From: Nocardioides anomalus
Lineage (GTDB): Bacteria; Actinomycetota; Actinomycetes; Propionibacteriales; Nocardioidaceae
Direction: 5' to 3'
DNA: 64,000 nucleotides
Assembly: GCF_011046535.1 (NCBI RefSeq)
Contig: NZ_CP049257.1
Coordinates: forward strand, 3,658,001-3,722,000
A program made the translations under genes and the position numbers. Positions 36,263 to 43,253 of this stretch are shown here, one piece after another. A model generated the notes under the pieces. That model searched no databases. It was given only the letters and a program-made list of their open reading frames with translations, and was not told where the DNA came from. Each line of letters opens with the position of its first letter. Within the stretch, counting starts at the first letter, position 1.

Positions 36263-37252
36263 TCAGAGGGCGTAGCTCGCCGTGTCGTAGGAGCCGTGGA
36301 TGCGGGTGAGCACCCCGAAGTCGTGCGTCCCCACCCGCCAGGCCACGAGGACGGGGTAGGTCTGCCGGGATTCGTAGACCACGGTGTCGGCGTCCAGCCA
36401 GCCGGCCACGGCGCAGCAGTTCTTGTCCCTCGTGTCGGTCCCGTCGGTCGTGGCCTCGGTGAACGCCAGCACCCCGCCCGGCCAGGTCATGAACTCCGAT
36501 CCCGACAGGTCGGTCCCGGGGTCGCGCACGGGCAGCTGGAGCCCCATCCCCCAGCTCGCGGCGCCGGCGACGACCGGGCCGTACTGCTGGGCCGCACCGG
36601 TGTCGATGCCGGGCTCCGGCGGGCTCTGGCTGGTGCCGTAGGCGAGGTCGGTGCCCCACGCCCGGCGCGCCACGTCGTAGACGGCCGCGGTGCCACCCGG
36701 TTGGCGGAACGAGACGGTGCTGCCGTCCGGCGCCAGCTGCGGGGCAGGCAGGTAGGAGTAGCCGTTGGCCTTGGTGACCTCCTCCAGGCCCGGCGCCTCG
36801 ACGTCGCGCACCTCGCCGTCCGGGCCGACCAGGGTGAGGGAGCGGCCGGTCGCGAAGACGGCGTACGCGCGGTCCATCGGGTCGTCGCGCCGCTCGGGGC
36901 TCGCGGTGCCCACCGCGATGTCGGGCGGCAGCGGCGAGTCGACCAGCGGGAGGTCGCGCTCCTGGAGCTGGTCGGGGCCCCACCACAGCGGCACGCCGTC
37001 GTACGTCGCATCGGGGCGGCCCCGGTCCGAGACGCCGACGTCACCACTCGACGGCGGCGCGGGCGGCCGCGGGTCGAGCACGGCGATCCCGCCCGACACC
37101 GCGACGGTGGCGGCCGCGACGCCGGCGACCACGCCGAGCCGGTGCCGCCGGCGCACGGTCCGGGCCCGGCGCCAGGCCCGGGCCGAGACGTCGGGCATGG
37201 TCTCGTCGGCCACCCGCTCGCGGAGCAGCTCGCGCAGTCGGTCGTGGGTCAT
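36263..37252 (-). CDS. Membrane-anchored protein encoded after SigE-type sigma factor
   Basis: This 329-residue protein has a cytoplasmic N-terminus of about 40 residues containing WRRARTVRRRHR, one membrane helix (LGVVAGVAAATVAVSGGIAV) and an extracytoplasmic domain with repeated WD40-like or beta-propeller-like strands (GRSLTLVGPDGEV, FRQPGGTAAVYDV). ATG 37252 overlaps the sigma stop (ATGA), suggesting a regulatory partner. It has no recognisable zinc anti-sigma motif. Confidence 0.7.
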   Translation of the reverse strand: MTHDRLRELLRERVADETMPDVSARAWRRARTVRRRHRLGVVAGVAAATVAVSGGIAVLDPRPPAPPSSGDVGVSDRGRPDATYDGVPLWWGPDQLQERDLPLVDSPLPPDIAVGTASPERRDDPMDRAYAVFATGRSLTLVGPDGEVRDVEAPGLEEVTKANGYSYLPAPQLAPDGSTVSFRQPGGTAAVYDVARRAWGTDLAYGTSQSPPEPGIDTGAAQQYGPVVAGAASWGMGLQLPVRDPGTDLSGSEFMTWPGGVLAFTEATTDGTDTRDKNCCAVAGWLDADTVVYESRQTYPVLVAWRVGTHDFGVLTRIHGSYDTASYAL

Positions 37253-37743
37253 GTCGGCTCCTCCAGCAGCTCGGCCAGCTCGGGCGCGACGGCGCGCAGC
37301 CGGGCCAGTGCGACGTGGGTCTGGCTCTTGACGGTCCCGAGGCCGACGCCCATGGCCTCCGCGGTCTCGCGCTCGCTCAGGTCCTCGTAGAAGCGCAGCA
37401 CGACGGTGGTCCGCTGTCGCGCGGTCAGCTGCGCGAGCGCGCGGTCGAGCAGCAGCCTGCGGTCGACCTCGGCCGCGGGGCCGGGCCCGCTGGTGGTGTC
37501 CCGCAATTCGACGACCACCTCGCGCCGGTGCCGGCGCCACCAGGAGATGTTGGTGCGGACCATGACCTGGCGCGCGTAGGCGTCGGGGTGGCCGTCGCGC
37601 AGCCGCGACCAGCGCAGCGCGACCTTGGTCAGCGCGTCCTGGACCAGGTCCTCGGCCCGGTGGTGGTCACCGCAGAGCAGCACCGCGGTGCGCAGGAGCG
37701 GCTGCTGCCGCGCCCGCGCCCACCGGGTGAACTCCTGCTCCAC
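37249..37743 (-). CDS. SigE-family ECF sigma factor
   Basis: This 164-residue protein is typical of the small actinobacterial SigE-family sigma factors. Region 2 reads AEDLVQDALTKVALRWSRL and DAYARQVMVRTNISWWRR. Region 4 reads LTARQRTTVVLRFYEDLSER, then VGLGTVKSQTHVALARLR. The GTG start lies 36 bases after the APC permease stop. It is coupled to the downstream membrane protein. Confidence 0.9.
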   Translation of the reverse strand: MEQEFTRWARARQQPLLRTAVLLCGDHHRAEDLVQDALTKVALRWSRLRDGHPDAYARQVMVRTNISWWRRHRREVVVELRDTTSGPGPAAEVDRRLLLDRALAQLTARQRTTVVLRFYEDLSERETAEAMGVGLGTVKSQTHVALARLRAVAPELAELLEEPT

Positions 37744-37779
37744 GACCTCACAACGCTCGGGCCGGGCCGGAGGTTGGGG

Positions 37780-39312
37780 TCAGGCGGTGCCCAGCTTCTC
37801 GTCAGTCTCGTGCGCGTCCACGCCGGGCGCCAGCCGCGAGTGGGTGCGGCCGTAGAAGAAGTAGATGAGCAGCCCGACCGCGAGCCAGACCAGGAACCGC
37901 AGCCAGGTCTCGGTGGCCAGGCTGGCCATCAGCCCGATGCAGGTGACGGCGGAGACGATCGGCAGGACCGGGACGCTCGGGGTCCGGAAGGGCCGGTCCA
38001 TGCGCGGCTTGGTGCGGCGCAGCACGATCACGGCGATGGCCACGACCAGGAACGCGAACAGCGTGCCGATGCTGACCATCTCGGCCAGGGTGTCGATCGG
38101 GACGAACGCCGCGATCACCGCCACGACGATCGTGGTGCCCATGGTGAGGCGGGCCGGGGTGCCGTACTTCTCGTGCACCTTGCCCACCGCGGCCGGCAGC
38201 AGCCCGTCGCGGCACAGCGCGAAGCCGATCCGGGCCATGCCGACGATGTCGACCAGGATCACCGAGGTGAGGCCGGCGACCGCGGCGATGCCGACGACCT
38301 TGCTGGCCCAGCCCAGGCCGACCTGGGTGAAGGCGTCGGAGATCGGGGCGCCCTCGGACAGGTTGCGGTAGTCGACCATGCCGGTCAGCACGAAGCAGAC
38401 CGCGAGGTAGAGGACCGTGCAGACCACGAGGGTGCCGATGAGGCCGCGCGGCATGTCCCGGCCGGGGTTCTCGGTCTCCTCGCCCAGGTTGGCCACCGCC
38501 TCGAAGCCGGAGTAGGCGAAGAACACCACCGCGGTCGCGACGAGGATGCCGGTGATGCCGTACGCCGTCGGGCTGGTCCCGCTGAGGAACTGCCACAGCG
38601 GCTGGGACAGCCCGCCGCTGGACTCCTCCGGCTTGCTCGGGGGGATGAACGGCGTGAGGTTCGCCGCCTTGAGGAAGAACAGCCCGGCGATGATGACGAA
38701 GACGGTGATGCTCACCTTGACCAGCACCAGCAGGTTGGTGACCCACTTGGACTCGCGGATGCCGACGGTGGCGACGACGCCGAGCACCACGACGATGAGG
38801 ACCGCGCCGACGTTGACCGGCGCCTCCTCGCCGAACAGCGAGGTCGGCAGCCCGAGGAAGTCCTGCACGTAGCCCGACCAGCCGCGCGCGACCGTGGCCG
38901 AGCCGAGCGCGAACTCGAGCACCAGGTCCCAGCCGATGATCCAGCCGAACAGCTCGCCGATGGTCGTGTAGGCGTAGGTGTAGGACGACCCGGCCGTCGG
39001 CACCGCGGCGGCCAGCTCGGCGTAGCAGAGCGCCGCCAGCATGGCGACGACGCCGGCGATGGCGAAGGAGATCGTGATCGCGGGGCCGGCGTGGTTCTTG
39101 GCCTCGACGCCGGTCAGCACGAAGATGCCGGTCCCGATGACGATGCCGATCCCGAAGCCCATCAGGTCCCGGGCGCTCAGGCTCTTCTTGAGCCCGTGGT
39201 CCTCGTCGTCGTTCTGGTGCAGGACGGTGTCGATGTCCTTGGTCCGGAGGATGCCGGTCTTCTTCTTGGTCTGCCCGGAGCCCTCGGTCGCGCTCGCTGA
39301 TCCTGCTGACAT
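37780..39312 (-). CDS. APC-family amino acid permease
   Basis: This 510-residue transporter has about 12 membrane helices. The first carries GFGIGIVIGTGIFVLTG, the conserved unwound helix of APC transporters of the cationic amino acid type. The hydrophilic N-terminal 45 residues and short C-terminal tail are cytoplasmic. The substrate is not determinable, though related permeases carry cationic amino acids. Confidence 0.9.
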   Translation of the reverse strand: MSAGSASATEGSGQTKKKTGILRTKDIDTVLHQNDDEDHGLKKSLSARDLMGFGIGIVIGTGIFVLTGVEAKNHAGPAITISFAIAGVVAMLAALCYAELAAAVPTAGSSYTYAYTTIGELFGWIIGWDLVLEFALGSATVARGWSGYVQDFLGLPTSLFGEEAPVNVGAVLIVVVLGVVATVGIRESKWVTNLLVLVKVSITVFVIIAGLFFLKAANLTPFIPPSKPEESSGGLSQPLWQFLSGTSPTAYGITGILVATAVVFFAYSGFEAVANLGEETENPGRDMPRGLIGTLVVCTVLYLAVCFVLTGMVDYRNLSEGAPISDAFTQVGLGWASKVVGIAAVAGLTSVILVDIVGMARIGFALCRDGLLPAAVGKVHEKYGTPARLTMGTTIVVAVIAAFVPIDTLAEMVSIGTLFAFLVVAIAVIVLRRTKPRMDRPFRTPSVPVLPIVSAVTCIGLMASLATETWLRFLVWLAVGLLIYFFYGRTHSRLAPGVDAHETDEKLGTA

Positions 39313-39333
39313 GAGCAGGCAGTACCCCGTCGG

Positions 39334-40095
39334 TCAGGATTGTCGCGACAGCGTGTCGTGCACCAGGGCGGCGAACGGCTCGGCGTTGACCGGGTCGACG
39401 TCGAGGTAGAGCCCCGGCTCGACGAGCTCCAGCTCGCTCACCACCCGCTCGCCCCGCCAGCGCATCAGGTCCACCCGGGCGTACGCCGCGCCGCCGGTCG
39501 CCGCGACGGCGCGCTCGGCCAGGGCGGCCGCGTCCGGGTCGAGGTCCGCGCGGACCGTCGTGCCGCCGTACTCCTCCTGGACGCGGAGCTCGCCCGGCGC
39601 CGGCCGCTTGTCGAACTGGCTCACCGCCCGGCCGCCGAAGACGTAGACCGACGACTCGCCCTCGGTGCGCACCGAGTCCACGACCGGCTGCACCACCCAC
39701 GGGCCGCCGTCGAGCGGCACCAGCCCGATGCCGCTCGCGCCGACGCGCGGCTTGACCACGAGCGCGGCGCCGTCCAGCAGCGTCGTCGGCACGGTCGGCA
39801 CGTGCTCCCCCAGCCCGACGAGGTAGGCCTTGTCGGCGTTCCAGGTGAAGGTCTCGGCGCCGTTGAGCAGCCGCGGGACGGTGCGGGCCCAGGCCAGGAA
39901 CTCCTCGAGGCGCCGGTGGTAGTCCCACGTCGAGCGGACCACGACCAGCCGGGCGGCGTCCCAGTCGACCTCCGGGTCGTCCCAGACCACCCACGCGGTG
40001 TCGAGCCCACGGTCGGCCAGGGCCGCGTCGAGGTGCCCGGCGCCGGGCTCGCCGGTGGGCAGCTCGCCCGAGGTCACGAGAAAGATGTCCGGCAC
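39334..40095 (-). CDS. ATP-grasp domain protein (RimK/glutathione-synthase-like)
   Basis: This 253-residue protein shows an ATP-grasp layout: ALVVKPRVGASGIGLVPL (glycine-rich ATP loop), WVVQPVV, SSVYVFGGRAVSQFDKRP, and the metal-binding tail YARVDLMRW with ELELVEPGLYLDVDP. It probably ligates a carboxylate to an amine; the substrate is unknown. The start is GTG 40095, with ATG 40125 possible. It is divergent from the DGPF genes, with a 70-base intergenic gap. Confidence 0.8.
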   Translation of the reverse strand: MPDIFLVTSGELPTGEPGAGHLDAALADRGLDTAWVVWDDPEVDWDAARLVVVRSTWDYHRRLEEFLAWARTVPRLLNGAETFTWNADKAYLVGLGEHVPTVPTTLLDGAALVVKPRVGASGIGLVPLDGGPWVVQPVVDSVRTEGESSVYVFGGRAVSQFDKRPAPGELRVQEEYGGTTVRADLDPDAAALAERAVAATGGAAYARVDLMRWRGERVVSELELVEPGLYLDVDPVNAEPFAALVHDTLSRQS

Positions 40096-40165
40096 CTGTC
40101 GATTCTCGCGTGGCCCGCGCGTCATCACGGTGTCAGGATCGAGACCGACCCAGAGGAGAGAGCCC

Positions 40166-40525
40166 ATGCCGCAGTACGTCGTGTTCAGCGTCGACGACGA
40201 GGACCAGTGGGAGCGTTCGGACGACGCCACCCGCCAGCAGACCTACGACGCCGACGAGCGCTTCCTGAGCCTGCTCAAGGAGCGCGGCGGCAAGGTCGTC
40301 GGCGGCGCCGACCTCACCCACTCCCGCGAGGGCCGCGTGCTGGTCGCGGGCGACGACGGGATGAGCGTCACCGAGGGGCCCTACGCCGAGAGCGTGGAGC
40401 AGCTGACCGGCTTCTACATCGTGGAGGCCGCGGACCTGGAGACCGTCGTGGACGCCGCCCGGCTCATGCTCGAGGGGCACGGGCGCCTCGAGATCCGGCC
40501 GCGGCCGGACCGGGACTACTCGTGA
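40166..40525 (+). CDS. DGPF/YCII-domain protein 1
   Basis: This 119-residue YCII-related protein has the hallmark EGPYAESVEQLTGFYIVEA (DGPF motif). These small dimeric proteins resemble lyase or isomerase-like folds and are the conserved partners of ECF42 sigma factors. A good AGAGGAGAG ribosome site precedes the ATG. It heads a four-gene operon coupled by GTGA, GTGA and CTGA overlaps. Confidence 0.9.
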   Translation: MPQYVVFSVDDEDQWERSDDATRQQTYDADERFLSLLKERGGKVVGGADLTHSREGRVLVAGDDGMSVTEGPYAESVEQLTGFYIVEAADLETVVDAARLMLEGHGRLEIRPRPDRDYS

Positions 40526-40881
40526 CGACGTACGCCGTCCTGCTGCCCGGCGACGAGGCGCAGTGGGAGGCGGCCACGCCGAGCGAGCGGGAGCGGGTCT
40601 ACGGCGTGCACCGGGAGTTCGCCGAGGCCCTGGCCGCCCGCGGGCACCGGGTGACCGGCGGCGCCGAGCTGACCCACTCCCGCGAGGCCAGGGTGCTGCG
40701 CACCTCCGCGTCCGGGCAGCAGACGGTGACCGACGGGCCGTACGCCGAGAGCGTCGAGCAGCTGACCGGCTTCTACGTCGTCGAGAGCGAGGACCTCGAC
40801 GACCTGCTCGACGTCTGCCGCATCCTGGGCCACGGCGAGAGCGCGGTCGAGGTGCGCGCGACGACGGGAGGTGCGGCGTGA
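40522..40881 (+). CDS. DGPF/YCII-domain protein 2
   Basis: This 119-residue paralogue of the preceding gene has the motif DGPYAESVEQLTGFYVVES intact. The GTG start overlaps the upstream stop (GTGA). The three tandem members probably arose by duplication; the first two are closest to each other. Confidence 0.9.
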   Translation: MTTYAVLLPGDEAQWEAATPSERERVYGVHREFAEALAARGHRVTGGAELTHSREARVLRTSASGQQTVTDGPYAESVEQLTGFYVVESEDLDDLLDVCRILGHGESAVEVRATTGGAA

Positions 40882-41228
40882 GGTTCTTGGTGCTCATGGC
40901 CGAGGACGACCACTTCGCCAAGTGGGAGGGCGCCGACGACGCCCTGCGCGCGCGGGTGGTCGCCGACTTCCAGGCCTTCGACGCCGCGGTCCGCGCCCGG
41001 GGCGAGGTGGTGGCCGGCGAGGCCCTCGACCACCCCGGCGCCGCGCGCACGGTGCGGCCCGGCGACGACCGGCCGGTCAGCGAGGGGCCGTTCGCGGAGA
41101 CCGTCGAACAGCTGGGCGGCTTCTACCTCATCGACGTGCCCGACCTGGAGACCGCGGTCGAGGTGGCCGCGCTGCTGCCCCGGGAGTACGCCGTGGAGGT
41201 GCGACCCACGCTCGAGGTGCAGCTCTGA
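40878..41228 (+). CDS. DGPF/YCII-domain protein 3
   Basis: The third tandem YCII/DGPF protein has 116 residues and the diverged motif EGPFAETVEQLGGFYLIDV. It starts with GTG overlapping the stop of the second paralogue, and its own stop overlaps the CTG start proposed for the sigma factor. Confidence 0.88.
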   Translation: MRFLVLMAEDDHFAKWEGADDALRARVVADFQAFDAAVRARGEVVAGEALDHPGAARTVRPGDDRPVSEGPFAETVEQLGGFYLIDVPDLETAVEVAALLPREYAVEVRPTLEVQL

Positions 41229-42442
41229 CCCCACTGGAGGAGTCACACCGCGACGAGTGGGGCCGGCTGCTGGCCCTGCTCGTCGCGCGGTACCGCCGGC
41301 TGGACCTGGCCGAGGACGGGCTCGCCGACGCCTTCGAGGCGGCGGCGCGGACGTGGCCGCGCGACGGCGTACCGGACAACCGGGGGGCGTGGCTGCTGGT
41401 GGCGGCGCGGCGGCGGGTCAGCGACCGGCTGCGGGCCGAGGCGGTGGCCGCGCGGCGGCTGCCGGTGCTGGCGGTGGAGGCGGAGCTCGCGGAGGAGGCG
41501 CAGGAGGTGGTGGCGGACCCGGGCGGGGCGCGTGTGGTCGACGAGCGGCTGCGGCTGGTGCTGCTGTGCGCGCACCCGTCGCTGCCGCGCGAGGCCGCGG
41601 CGGCGCTGACCCTGCGGCTGGTGCTCGGCGTGTCGACCGAGGACCTGGCCCGGCTGTTCCTGGTGCGGACCTCGGCGATGGCGGCGCGGCTCACCCGGGC
41701 GCGCAAGCGGCTGGCTGGAGAGCGGTTCGCGGTGCCGGTCGGGGCCGAGCTGGCCGAGCGGGTGCGGGTGGTGGGCGAGGTGGCGTACCTGGCCTTCACC
41801 GCCGGCTACGCGCCCGGCTCGGGTGCGGACGTGCTGCGCGCCGACGTGGCCGGCGAGGCGGTGCGGCTGGTCCGGGTGCTGCGCACGGTGCTGCCCGCGC
41901 CCGACCCCGAGGTCGACGCGCTGCTCGCCCTGGTCCTGCTGCAGCACTCGCGGCGCGACGCCCGGGTCCGCGACGGCCGGCTCGTGCTGCTGCCCGACCA
42001 GGACCGCACGCGTTGGCACCACGACGAGATCGCCGAGGCCATCGGGCTGCTGACGCCGCTGGCGCACGCCGCGCCCGCGCCGTACCTCCTCCAGGCGCTC
42101 ATCGCCGCCGAGCACGCCATCGCCCCCACCGCCGCGCAGACCGCGTGGCCGCGGATCGTGGCGCGCTACGACGAGCTGCTCGCCCTCGGCGACTCGCCGG
42201 TGGTCCGGCTCAACCGCGCGGTCGCCGTCGGAGAGGCCGACGGCCCGCAGGCCGGACTCGCCGCGCTGGCCGGTCTCGACCTGCCCGGGCACCGGCTGCC
42301 GGCCGCCCGCGCCGAGCTCCTGACCCGAGCGGGACGGCTCGACGAGGCCCGCGCGGCGTACGACCTGGCCGTCGACCGGTGCGGAAACGAGGCCGAACTC
42401 GCCCACCTTGACGGGAGACGGGCCGCGCTCGGGACAGAATGA
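41225..42442 (+). CDS. ECF42-type sigma factor with TPR-like C-terminal extension, probable CTG start
   Basis: This sigma factor has about 405 residues. Region 2 (RRLDLAEDGLADAFEAAART, WLLVAARRRVSDRLR) and region 4 (LRLVLGVSTEDLARLFLVRT, SAMAARLTRARKRL) are followed by a roughly 200-residue helical extension (HDEIAEAIGLL, LNRAVAVGEADGPQAGLAAL). This fits ECF42, whose genes sit with DGPF proteins. No ATG, GTG or TTG lies in frame ahead of region 2. CTG 41225 overlaps the previous stop as CTGA and has GAGGTG 6 bases upstream. Confidence 0.88.
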   Translation: MTPLEESHRDEWGRLLALLVARYRRLDLAEDGLADAFEAAARTWPRDGVPDNRGAWLLVAARRRVSDRLRAEAVAARRLPVLAVEAELAEEAQEVVADPGGARVVDERLRLVLLCAHPSLPREAAAALTLRLVLGVSTEDLARLFLVRTSAMAARLTRARKRLAGERFAVPVGAELAERVRVVGEVAYLAFTAGYAPGSGADVLRADVAGEAVRLVRVLRTVLPAPDPEVDALLALVLLQHSRRDARVRDGRLVLLPDQDRTRWHHDEIAEAIGLLTPLAHAAPAPYLLQALIAAEHAIAPTAAQTAWPRIVARYDELLALGDSPVVRLNRAVAVGEADGPQAGLAALAGLDLPGHRLPAARAELLTRAGRLDEARAAYDLAVDRCGNEAELAHLDGRRAALGTE

Positions 42443-42446
42443 GCCC

Positions 42447-43093
42447 ATGATGGTGTACGCCGCCCTCGTGCCACCTCCGGACGTGCTCACCCGCGTCCGC
42501 CAGGTCGTGGACGGTGTCGCGCCGTCCCGGCCACCGGAGCCGGTCCCCGTCCGGCGGGGACTGCTGCGCCGTCGCGAGACCGCTCCCCCGCCGCCCCCGC
42601 CGGCGCCCATGCTCAACACCGTCTCGCCCGCCGCGATGCACCTGACCGTGGCCAAGTTCGGCAACCTGGCCCTCAACGACGCGATGCGCCTGGCCAACGC
42701 CCTGGACGCCGAGGCCTGGCAGTGGCCCACCCCCGCCTGCGCCTGCGCGGCGGCGTGGCCCTCGAGCCCGAGGGCGACGACGGCGTCTGGGTGCCGCTCG
42801 ACGGCGACCTCGACGTGCTGGCCAACCTGCGCCAGGGCATCACCCGCGTCGCCGGCGGCCTGCAGCTCTTCGTCGACCGCCGCGGCTTCCGGCCCCAGGT
42901 CCAGATAGGCACGGTGAACGGCTACACCACCGAGGCCTACCTCCAGGAGCTGCTCACCGCCCTCGGCGTCTTCGAGTCCAACGCCTGGTGGCAGACCACG
43001 GTCTCGCTGCTCCAGCCGGCCGACCTCGGCCCGGGCAACGCGACGTTCAAGACCTTCCGCGACATCGCCCTGGGGCCGGCGAAGGAGCGCTAG
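42447..43093 (+). pseudogene. 2'-5' RNA ligase/phosphodiesterase-like protein, frameshifted
   Basis: ATG 42447 opens a frame containing AAMHLTVAKFGNL, the first HxT motif of the 2H phosphoesterase family. Near 42720 the protein-like sequence moves to another frame (RLRLRGGVALEPEGDDGVWV) that ends properly at 43093. In that second half the position of the second HxT motif reads FRPQVQIGTVN, lacking the histidine. It is either a recent pseudogene or a single-base sequencing error. Without the shift it would be about 215 residues, somewhat long because of a proline-rich insert. Confidence 0.65.
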
Positions 43094-43138
43094 CTGTTTG
43101 GTCGCGACTCCGTCGCGACGTGCTCGGCGCGCTTTCAT

Positions 43139-43215
43139 CGAACCGTCCCGGGTGCCGCTTTCTGGGGCCAAGCGCTGCGCGCTCTGCCCCAGAAAGCGGC
43201 ACCCGGGACGGTTCG
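43139..43215. repeat. Perfect 29-bp inverted repeat (long hairpin) between convergent genes
   Basis: Bases 43139-43167 and 43187-43215 are exact reverse complements around a 19-base loop. The similarity continues outward with GCTCGGCGCGC on both flanks, interrupted on the left by TTTCAT. It lies between the ends of the broken ligase-like gene and the GGDEF-EAL gene. It is longer than a usual terminator and could be a small mobile or repetitive element. Confidence 0.9.
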
Positions 43216-43253
43216 GCGCGCCGAGCGTGCCAGGTGGGTCTGGTCGCTCGGGC

